Below the pieces are notes generated by a model that was not told the origin of the DNA, did no database searches, and saw only the letters and a program-made list of their open reading frames with translations. A program made the position numbers and the translations under genes. DNA of 50,262 nucleotides from Methanomassiliicoccales archaeon (GTDB lineage: Archaea > Thermoplasmatota > Thermoplasmata > Methanomassiliicoccales > UBA472): contig JAPKYJ010000019.1 of NCBI GenBank assembly GCA_026394375.1, forward strand, positions 1 through 50,262. Reading direction: 5' to 3'. Below, piece by piece: positions 44,548-50,262 of this stretch. Numbering within the stretch: position 1 is the stretch's first letter; each line of letters opens with the position of its first letter.

Positions 44548-44762
44548 TGTATGCCCATTTCTCCCCTCAGATTCGTGATAGGGAGGAATGGAGGCGCTGG
44601 TTGGATGAGATCAACGAAGAAGAGGCCTGGCTGCTCACAGAGATCCACACGGAGGCTGGAAGCTGGCGAAGAACCCGACCAGCGATGAACCAGCACTCGG
44701 ACATGCCAGGACGACACCGGGGCAGGGAGAGTGCGGCTGCCGGGCCTTACTCTCATGCATAG
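44544..44762 (+). CDS. Doubtful short frame running into the left attachment site
   Basis: A 72-residue frame whose GTG/ATG overlaps the thioesterase stop. The first half is charged (REEWRRWLDEINEEEAWLLT) and could be a real short coupled protein. The last part is encoded by the attachment repeat at 44727-44744 and element DNA, so the present C-terminus cannot be original. The frame may be broken by the integration or be non-coding. Confidence 0.35.
   Translation: MMYAHFSPQIRDREEWRRWLDEINEEEAWLLTEIHTEAGSWRRTRPAMNQHSDMPGRHRGRESAAAGPYSHA
44727..44744. repeat. Left attachment repeat (attL)
   Basis: The sequence equals the 18 bp at 49682-49699 exactly. It corresponds to the 3' end of tRNA-Gly plus the six bases that follow it, without the rest of the tRNA gene. 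Confidence 0.85.
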
Positions 44763-45667
44763 CCAGCAATCCATTTTTCTTTTTCAATCAAGAGGGAATT
44801 GTTTTCCAGTCTCGGTTGCTCTTTAACCCTTGGAACAGGTGAATGTTTTTTTGCATCCTGCTCTGCCCAGGTACATCGAGCCTCCGCTATCGCCTTTTCA
44901 GGCTTCTTACGGCAATAAGATTCCTCTGTGGTCTTGGATGTTTTATGCCCAAGGAAGAGAGATACATTCTCGACTGGCATGCCATCGTCAATGCATTTCT
45001 GAGCATAGGTACGGCGGCACGTTCTACCATCGAACTCCACGCCCGTTTCTTCCTTGACAATCGCCCTGAGTCTCGCCAGGCTGTTCGTCACAAAATAACC
45101 GTCCCCGTGACGGTCACCTAACGCCGGAAATAGGGCCTGATTGTCTGGGCAGTTCTTGGACACCACCCGATTTCTCACCCTGACGTAACGCTCAATGAAT
45201 CGGTGTCCGTCTGGGTCTATCGGTGGGTCTCTCGGCCTCCCATACCTGCCTTTGCCTTTGACCTCTTCTGCGTGAAGCGTCCATGTGTTCATGTCCAAGT
45301 CGCTGAGGTTGGTTAGCCTCAGTTCCTTGGATCTTACACCGGAACAGATTGCCATGACGGTCATAGCGTAGGCCTCAAGCCTTTTCCAATCGTTGTCAGG
45401 GACCGTCTCGGCTGTCCTGATTATCAGGGCACGCTCTTCACCAGTCATCGGAGGCAGACGCTCCTTGCTTTGCTTCGGAAATGCGGTAGGCACTCTGATT
45501 TTCGCTTTCTCAACCGCACCATTCCCGATGAACTTCAGGAGGCTGTTCAGCGCACATACTTCGTGCATTATGCCCTCGTCATTCAAGCCCCTTGACCGGA
45601 GCATTCCGACGAAGCCGACATTGGCGCCATTGTTCCGGGCCCTATCCCCCGCTCTTCCTCCAGCCAT
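44753..45667 (-). CDS. Tyrosine recombinase (integrase)
   Basis: A 304-residue site-specific recombinase. The catalytic set is recognisable: Arg112 in SGVRSKELRL, Lys137 or Lys139 in EEVKGKGRYG, Arg218 or Arg219 in GRTCRRTYAQK, His241 in FLGHKTS, and the nucleophile Tyr251 in EESYCRKK. The usual HxxR box has Thr/Cys in place of His, a variation I believe occurs in archaeal integrases. The gene ends 8 bp from attL. Nested inverted repeats cover its promoter (45668-45718), suggesting self-regulation. It appears intact. Confidence 0.92.
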   Translation of the reverse strand: MAGGRAGDRARNNGANVGFVGMLRSRGLNDEGIMHEVCALNSLLKFIGNGAVEKAKIRVPTAFPKQSKERLPPMTGEERALIIRTAETVPDNDWKRLEAYAMTVMAICSGVRSKELRLTNLSDLDMNTWTLHAEEVKGKGRYGRPRDPPIDPDGHRFIERYVRVRNRVVSKNCPDNQALFPALGDRHGDGYFVTNSLARLRAIVKEETGVEFDGRTCRRTYAQKCIDDGMPVENVSLFLGHKTSKTTEESYCRKKPEKAIAEARCTWAEQDAKKHSPVPRVKEQPRLENNSLLIEKEKWIAGYA

Positions 45668-45718
45668 TAGAATCGCATCCTGACTATGTATGTAGGTACA
45701 TACGAAAAAACGATTCTA
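45668..45718. promoter_or_regulatory. Nested inverted repeats over the integrase promoter
   Basis: The outer arms TAGAATCG (45668-45675) and CGATTCTA (45711-45718) are perfect complements. Inside, GTATGTA and TACATAC (45688-45703) form a second perfect repeat around GG. The integrase ATG at 45667 abuts the outer arm. This looks like a repressor or integrase binding region. Confidence 0.55.
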
Positions 45719-45726
45719 TCATGAAT

Positions 45727-45742
45727 GGTCTTGTTGCAAAAC
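45727..45742. repeat. Solitary IS terminal repeat
   Basis: GGTCTTGTTGCAAAAC matches the reverse complement of the right terminal repeat of the IS remnant at 49473-49488 (GGCCCTGTTGCAAAAG) at 13 of 16 positions. It is also close to its left end. No transposase sequence adjoins it. Confidence 0.45.
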
Positions 45743-46227
45743 TAAATCCGGCACTTTGACGATATAATCATTATTTGTTATCTGGCCCCGGTTAGGTTTG
45801 CATCCGTAAGTTCAGCGCCTGTCGTCCTAGAGGACCGCGAAGGAGGGGCCTTCGTCGAAGTACGATGTCGATGTACCTATCATCCGTAGAGCAAATAGCC
45901 GTCTGTGGTGACAGAATGACGGTTGTGACAGTTGAATAGGGGCAGGACGATAAGGAACGGTTTCGTACCTTGGGAAGCGCTAGGCTCGCCGCTCATGTTC
46001 ATCGAGGAATACCAAAGGAATCACGCATTCCGCACGAAGTAATGAACTTTTTAGGGGCTTAAATCCGGCTTCGATCCGGCTTCAAGATGGAATCTGGGGC
46101 ATTCTTTCCCGCTTGATTCCTACTTCGTACCCGCTTGACCGACGGATCGAGCGCGGGTCCGGGTGAGAAGCCGGGAAGGAACCGGTGACGGCCCGAAACT
46201 GCCCAGGCAAATTTCACGGGGTGTATC

Positions 46228-47470
46228 CTAGCTACTTCCAACCCTCCTTTTCCGAAGGTAATGGACCACGACCACGCTTACAAGGACTAGCACCACGACT
46301 ATCAAGACCAGCGGAATTGCTCCCATCGGTCCGGTTGGGCTTAGCAGATTGGTGTCCACATTGAACGAGATTGATTTCTCCGCGACGTTACCAGCATCGT
46401 CGATGACCCGGACAACCAACTGATGTTGGCCGTCGTGAAGGCCGGACAGGGGCGTGGAGATTTCAGCCGCATAGGAAGAAGCGGAGTGCGTGATCGGCGT
46501 TCCATCGTCGAGAATGGTAACGGTCTGACTGATTCCGCTTGTGCTGTCAGCACACGCCCACAAGATAGAGACTGAGCTAGAAGTGAAGATGCTTCCGTTG
46601 CTTTGATGCATTGTGATAAGCGACGGAGTCTTGTCTATCTTCAAGACCATACTACGGGTGGATTCCACGTTGCCCGCCAGGTCTGTTGAATAATACTGAA
46701 GGGCGTGGACGCCATCGGCTGAGACCATCAATTGAGTTGCATACTCGGAAAAAGCCCCAGAATCAATACTGAAGAATGTCTTGTGAACTCCGCTCGTGGT
46801 ATCCCCTGCAACCAGGGTCGCATTCACTTGAGACCTGTACCAGCCGCTCGACCCCTCCACACCCGTTAGTCCTAGCGAGGTTGAAGGTGGCAGCGTGTCA
46901 TAGGTCGTCGTCGCATCAGGGCTGGTTGGCGCCTGCTCGACGTTTCCTAAGTCATCCGTAGCTATTATAGTGTAGAAACCATAGACACCATCTCCGCCGG
47001 ATGATGAGGGATCGAATAGAATCGGGCTGGAAGACCAATGACCTGAAGGGTTTCCAGAAGGCGCATATCGTGTGAACGCCCCAGATGTCCCTTTTCTGAA
47101 GAATAGCTCAACGTACGCAACTGAACCGCCTCCGGTATCGGAGGCGATGAACGGAATTGGAACTACGGTTGAGTTGGTGCAGCTTGGCATCGAACCGACT
47201 AAAGAAACGGGAGGGGTCACGTCAGTGCCAGCAATCACGATGTCGTCGACATAGACGCCCTCATATGGGCCAAAGCCTACTGTGTCTTCACTGAAGAAGA
47301 AGCTGACCTTCGAGCTGTTGGTCGGAATCGGTAATGATGCAAGCTGCCAACCTCCGCTGGTCACATCGGGTTGCGTCCATATCGTAGTCCACGCAAAGCT
47401 ATTCCACACCCGGACATCCAGATGATCGGCCAAACACAAAGTTCGAAGCTCGTACCAGTCGGTTCGAGGC
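46228..47470 (-). pseudogene. 5'-truncated cell-surface protein with Ig-like domains
   Basis: The frame encodes a MAM/immune-inhibitor-like piece (SGGWQLASLPIPTNSS, YEGVYVDDIVI), two or more Ig-like repeats (DDLGNVEQAP, TDLAGNVEST and DDAGNVAEKS mark their ends), and a C-terminal membrane helix with basic tail (LVLIVVVLVLVSVVVVHYLR). The open frame continues to 47781 but there runs antisense to the start of the ice-binding gene. That extension has no signal peptide and is low-complexity. The original N-terminus therefore seems to have been lost at a junction near 47450-47510. An internal start could still express a fragment. Confidence 0.7.
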
Positions 47471-47483
47471 TTGCACCATAAAC

Positions 47484-47493
47484 CACTTAAGTG
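47484..47493. promoter_or_regulatory. Palindromic TATA-like site of the ice-binding gene
   Basis: CACTTAAGTG, a perfect 10-bp palindrome, is centred 27 bases before the ATG at 47516. It could be the TATA element of a leaderless gene. Confidence 0.35.
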
Positions 47494-47515
47494 TCGCCAC
47501 GTACTCGCAGCAACC

Positions 47516-49120
47516 ATGAGAAAGGGAGCACGAGCCTTCAAGATGATCCTGCCCGCGCTGCTGGCCCTCAGCATCCTATCCCTCCTCTCCGCCTCCATCC
47601 TTGCTGGCGGAGGCATGATGCAAGGCCAGTCAGCTCCGGGCAAGAGCATCCGAGCCGGTGCAGGGGGCATGGACGGCCCAGGCTTTACCACCGGTACATC
47701 AATACAAGCGCCAGTTGACCTTGGGTCGGCCGGCAATTTCGTCATTCTAGCAAAATCAGGGATCTCAACCACTGGAACCACCTCGATTGTTGGAAATATT
47801 GGAGTGAGCCCAGCAGCCGCGAGCTACATAACTGGATTCGATTTAATAATGGATTCCTCCAATCAATTCGCGACATCATCTTTGGTTACCGGAAACGTTT
47901 ATGCAGCCGACTATGCGCCTCCAACTCCAACTGTTATGACTACAGCTATAAGCGACATGGAAACAGCGTACACTGATGCCGCCGGACGAACTTTACCGGA
48001 TTATACTGAACTTGGAGCTGGAAATATCGGCGGAATGACATTAGTCCCCGGCCTCTACAAATGGAGCAGTGGCGTGACAATACCAACAGATGTCACCCTC
48101 TCGGGAAGCTCAAATGATGTATGGATATTCCAGATAGCGCAAAATCTCGATATCAGCTCTGCTACGCAGGTTATCTTAAGTGACGATGCGCAGGCAAATA
48201 ACATCTTCTGGCAAGTCGCTGGCCAAACGACACTTGGAACAACATCTGTCTTCTATGGAAATATCCTGGATCAAACAGCGATTGTGCTGAATACTGGCGC
48301 AACGCTTAACGGCAGAGCGCTGGCACAGACTGTGGTCACCTGCGACGCCAATGCCATCACTATGCCTAAAGATATCACCGCACCCACCGTGACTCTCACA
48401 GTCCCGGCTAATGCTGCCACAGGTGTGGCCGTCAACAGTGCAATGGCCGCCAGCTTCAGTGAAGCGATGGATAACTTGACGATCACCAGTTCCACATTCA
48501 CCTTGGTGCATGGGGTCACGCCTGTTTCAGGCACTGTGACCTACTCTGGCTTAACGGCGACCTTTACGCCGGCAGTCGATCTCGCATACAACACCGTCTA
48601 TAACGCCACGATCACGACCGGGGCCAAGGACCTGGCCGGCAATGCACTGGCAAGTGACTATGTATGGAGCTTTACCACAGGTGCGGCCCCAGACATCATC
48701 GCACCGACAGTGACTCTCACAGTCCCGGCCAACGCTGCCACGGGTGTGGCAATCAACGGTGCAATGACCGCAACCTTCAGTGAGGCGATGGACCCCTTAA
48801 CGATAACCACCGCCACATTTATCTTGAAGCAAGGGGCAACCCCTGTTTCAGGAGCGGTGACCTACGCTGGCGTCACGGCGACCTTTACGCCGGCAGTCGA
48901 TCTCGCATACAACACCGTCTATAACGCCACGATCACGACCGGGGCCATGGACCTGGCCGGCAATGCACTGGCCAGTAATTACACATGGACCTTTACCACT
49001 GGTGCGGCCCCAGCCTCCTCAGGATTACCGCTCTGGGCGATTATTCTGATAATCGTGGTAGTTGCCGGAATAGTAGCTGCCGCAATTTTCCGCCTCGCAA
49101 AGAAACCCTCGAAGAAATGA
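47516..49120 (+). CDS. Ice-binding-like (DUF3494) surface protein with two Ig-like repeats
   Basis: A 534-residue exported protein. A signal peptide (residues 1-30, ILPALLALSILSLLSASILA) precedes a DUF3494 domain at about 66-284: FVILAKSGISTTGTTSIVGN, IGVSPAAASYITGFD, GAGNIGGMTLVPGLYKWSSG, NIFWQVAGQTTLGTTSVFYG. Two Big_5/SbsA-like Ig domains follow with a 107-residue period. A C-terminal helix (LPLWAIILIIVVVAGIVAAA) and basic tail anchor it. DUF3494 proteins bind ice or act as surface adhesins; which applies here is unknown. The ATG at 47516 directly precedes the signal peptide, so it is preferred over 47471. Confidence 0.9.
   Translation: MRKGARAFKMILPALLALSILSLLSASILAGGGMMQGQSAPGKSIRAGAGGMDGPGFTTGTSIQAPVDLGSAGNFVILAKSGISTTGTTSIVGNIGVSPAAASYITGFDLIMDSSNQFATSSLVTGNVYAADYAPPTPTVMTTAISDMETAYTDAAGRTLPDYTELGAGNIGGMTLVPGLYKWSSGVTIPTDVTLSGSSNDVWIFQIAQNLDISSATQVILSDDAQANNIFWQVAGQTTLGTTSVFYGNILDQTAIVLNTGATLNGRALAQTVVTCDANAITMPKDITAPTVTLTVPANAATGVAVNSAMAASFSEAMDNLTITSSTFTLVHGVTPVSGTVTYSGLTATFTPAVDLAYNTVYNATITTGAKDLAGNALASDYVWSFTTGAAPDIIAPTVTLTVPANAATGVAINGAMTATFSEAMDPLTITTATFILKQGATPVSGAVTYAGVTATFTPAVDLAYNTVYNATITTGAMDLAGNALASNYTWTFTTGAAPASSGLPLWAIILIIVVVAGIVAAAIFRLAKKPSKK
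48390..49014 (+). repeat. 321-bp tandem repeat encoding the two Ig-like domains
   Basis: The two units are offset by 321 bp (107 codons). A stretch of about 70 bp near 48570-48640 is identical, or nearly so, to 48891-48961, pointing to recent duplication or gene conversion. Confidence 0.8.
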
Positions 49121-49146
49121 GGGTTTCCCTTTTTCACTTTTTTCAA
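49102..49146 (+). terminator. Intrinsic-type terminator of the ice-binding gene
   Basis: GAAACCCTC and GAGGGTTTC form a perfect nine-pair stem around an eight-base loop, followed by a T-rich tract (49130-49146). The TGA stop at 49118-49120 lies within the hairpin. Confidence 0.65.
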
Positions 49147-49176
49147 TTTTCTTTGTAGTATCCCGAAATTATTTCA

Positions 49177-49488
49177 GACTCTGTTGCTAAACTAATCGTT
49201 CCAAAGGAAACCGTTCCTAGCCAGTAAGAAAAGGTTGAACATTGAGAGCTTCGCCTGGACCTCATTCTTCCTGCCGTTCTCGGAACGGCACCTCAAGCGG
49301 TAACCGAAGAGGCGCTGGATCATGCTGAAACGGTCTTCAGCATGATTGGAGCGCTGCTCGGATATCGTCTTCGATGTCGGTCGGAAAACGGTCGAAGAAA
49401 TGAGGTTCGGGTCAAGCTCGCTCTGTTTGATCTAATTCAGCTGGCTATGCGAGTGGAGTTCTGGTCATGAGACTTTTGCAACAGGGCC
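49177..49488. mobile_element. Insertion-sequence remnant with terminal inverted repeats
   Basis: The left end GACTCTGTTGCTAAAC and the right end CTTTTGCAACAGGGCC are imperfect inverted repeats around the shared core CTGTTGC(A/T)AAA. The 312-bp interior carries the C-terminal part of a transposase on the minus strand. The element is too short to be active and looks internally deleted, MITE-like. Confidence 0.6.
49192..49431 (-). pseudogene. Transposase C-terminal remnant (DDE type)
   Basis: An uninterrupted run of 79 codons ends at TAG 49192-49194. It reads FRPTSKTISEQRSNHAEDRF, MIQRLFGYRLRCRSENGRKN and EVQAKLSMFNLFLLARNGFL, resembling the end of a DDE transposase of the IS5/IS1182 kind. A TAG at 49432-49434 closes the frame upstream, and there is no N-terminal catalytic part. 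Confidence 0.55.
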
Positions 49489-49681
49489 GACCGTAGATAA
49501 TACTCAAGGCCATGTCATTCCAACCCGCGTGCTTCTCCACTTGTACGTCTGACGGTTCTGATATATTTGACAGACAAGGGAAACGGATAGAAAAAGAAAA
49601 AAGAGGGAAATAGGTTTGCTGGACGTAGCGATTCGATTTCCCTTTTGATTGAAATCAGAAAATAATTGTCTGGATAGACAC

Positions 49682-49699
49682 GAGAGTGCGGCTGCCGGG
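49682..49699. repeat. Right attachment repeat (attR) in the tRNA 3' end
   Basis: This repeat is identical to 44727-44744. It covers 12 bases of the tRNA-Gly 3' end, the discriminator and five bases beyond, so the tRNA gene stays complete after integration. Confidence 0.85.
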
Positions 49700-49758
49700 A
49701 TTCGAACCCGAGTTAGAAGCTTGGGAAGCTCCGGTCATAACCACTAGACCACAGCCGC
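49687..49758 (-). tRNA. tRNA-Gly (anticodon CCC)
   Basis: On the minus strand the acceptor arms are GCGGCTG and CAGCCGC, with discriminator A. The D arm contains GTCTAGTGGTTATGAC. The anticodon stem is GGAGC/GCTTC around loop TTCCCAA, giving anticodon CCC. The T arm is CGGGTTCGAATCCCG. No CCA is encoded and no intron is present. Its 3' end is the integration target of the adjacent element. Confidence 0.95.
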
Positions 49759-49861
49759 TTGAGCGCCTTGAACTAATCCCCCGCGCGTTGATAAACTTTT
49801 CTTGCTGGCGTGGTTGGATAGGAGAGGGCCGAAAGGCGGGCCATGATTCCCGCCAAGAGGA

Positions 49862-50110
49862 TCACTTTATGGTTTCCAATTGACTGATGAGGTTCCAGAT
49901 CAACGTCCGCCCGTGCAAGGGAATGTTAGGGTCGTTGGCCAGGTCATCGAGGATGAATATCGCGCTGGCGGCCCTGACGTCCATGGCCTCTTTTGTCTGC
50001 AGCAAGCGCTCCTTCGCCGAGGTGGCGCCACGTCTGATGTTCCTGGGCACCGAGGTGTCCTCGGCCAGCTGGTCCAGCACCTCGATGATCTGTCTCAACC
50101 TCGAATCCAT
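49862..50110 (-). CDS. UPF0147 family protein
   Basis: An 82-residue helical protein of the archaeal UPF0147 family: VLDQLAEDTSVPRNIRRGAT, AKERLLQTKEAMDVRAASAI, ILDDLANDPNIPLHGRTLIW. The DxSVPRNIRR segment and the tandem NDPNIP segment are the family hallmark. The function is unknown. Confidence 0.92.
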   Translation of the reverse strand: MDSRLRQIIEVLDQLAEDTSVPRNIRRGATSAKERLLQTKEAMDVRAASAIFILDDLANDPNIPLHGRTLIWNLISQLETIK

Positions 50111-50138
50111 AATCTCACCTAATCGGTCATATGACCGT

Positions 50139-50262
50139 GTTACTTCCCGTTCTCCTTGGAGCCTTCCGGCTCGAACTTCAGGTCGCCCCTCTCCTTGAAG
50201 GTGGAGACGACCATCAGCGTCTTGCTGTCCTTCACGCCGGGGATGCTGGAGAGATCATCGAC
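50139..50262 (-). CDS. Lrp/AsnC-type protein, C-terminal end (5' end outside window)
   Basis: The frame reads DDLSSIPGVKDSKTLMVVST, then FKERGDLKFEPEG and a polar tail, ending in TAA at 50139-50141. LSSIPGVK..TLMVVS is the last helix and strand of a RAM (Lrp ligand-binding) domain. Whether a DNA-binding domain is attached cannot be seen. It is similar to the end of the stand-alone RAM protein at 31439. Confidence 0.7.

Larger units (their letters stand above)
45668..46227. other. Gene-free stretch inside the element
   Basis: Beyond the integrase operator this 560-base gap holds a solitary IS-type end at 45727-45742 and a tandem copy of ATCCGGCTTC near 46063-46083. An open frame near 45930-46041 (ending MFIEEYQRNHAFRTK, then TAA) has no start context and no recognised family. 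No convincing gene is seen. Confidence 0.4.
49121..49686. other. Gene-free right part of the element
   Basis: After the terminator this 566-base stretch contains the IS remnant (49177-49488) and about 190 bases of A+T-rich DNA up to the right attachment repeat. No intact gene is seen. Confidence 0.55.
44727..49699. mobile_element. Integrated mobile element in a tRNA-Gly gene (about 4.95 kb)
   Basis: An exact 18-bp direct repeat (GAGAGTGCGGCTGCCGGG) occurs at 44727-44744 and 49682-49699. The right copy overlaps the 3' end of tRNA-Gly(CCC); the left copy lies 8 bp beyond the stop of a tyrosine recombinase gene. This is the usual geometry of a tRNA-targeting integrase element. Inside are the integrase, a truncated surface-protein gene, an ice-binding-like gene and an IS remnant. 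Parts of the interior are clearly richer in A+T than the flanks. No replication gene is visible, so it is either a minimal integrating element or a shrunken remnant. Confidence 0.85.

Noticed and set aside
48390-49014. Repeats as a CRISPR array
   Set aside because: There are only two long coding units with a 321-bp period, not short repeats with unique spacers. No cas gene is present.

Overview
This window is archaeal chromosomal DNA, about 60% G+C, most likely from a Thermoplasmatota-type euryarchaeon. The archaeal assignment rests on an A-type ATP synthase (subunits A, B, D), the DP1 subunit of DNA polymerase D, TFB, Gar1, a Cdc48/VAT ATPase, the fused two-domain tRNA splicing endonuclease, archaeal phosphopantothenate synthetase, a split GMP synthetase, RtcA, UPF0147 and geranylgeranyl reductases. 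Many genes have a TATA-like box 25-30 bases before the start codon and little or no leader, which fits an archaeon with many leaderless mRNAs. A DUF1638 protein, a corrinoid adenosyltransferase and the base composition are compatible with a Methanomassiliicoccales-like methanogen, but no methanogenesis gene is present, so that remains a guess.

Layout. 1-3206: 3' end of the A-ATPase operon plus a 42-residue one-helix microprotein. 3211-8935: DNA polymerase DP1, an RNA-binding protein, a TIM-barrel protein, a CPBP membrane protease, a CYTH protein, the corrinoid adenosyltransferase and a small membrane protein. 8958-14506: an HTH/NTPase-like regulator divergent from a 1405-residue surface protein with a pilin-type signal and FG-GAP repeats. 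14557-18634: two geranylgeranyl reductase paralogues convergent with a UbiA-type prenyltransferase that has an extra membrane domain. 18697-20290: a TraB-like protein and an HTH regulator. 20396-24734: a proteostasis cluster (ArsR-like regulator, coiled-coil protein, Hsp20, Cdc48, Hsp20) with a palindromic operator candidate. 24872-36689: information-processing and purine/cofactor genes (EndA, TFB, Gar1, phosphopantothenate synthetase, AhcY, PfkB kinase, PurE, GuaAB, GuaAA). 36700-43982: Mut7-C protein, riboflavin-pathway reductase, a dead TnpB gene, PAC2 protein, RtcA, a cation/proton antiporter and the DUF1638 protein.

The most distinctive region is 44727-49699. An exact 18-bp direct repeat bounds about 4.95 kb: one copy overlaps the 3' end of a tRNA-Gly(CCC) gene, the other lies 8 bp beyond the end of a tyrosine recombinase gene. 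This is the signature of an integrated mobile element. Its cargo is unusual: an ice-binding-like (DUF3494) surface protein with two nearly identical Ig-like repeats, a 5'-truncated cell-surface protein and an insertion-sequence remnant. Nested inverted repeats sit over the integrase promoter. After the tRNA come UPF0147 and the 3' end of an Lrp/AsnC-type gene.

All calls were made by reading the sequence. No database search, structure prediction or expression data was used.
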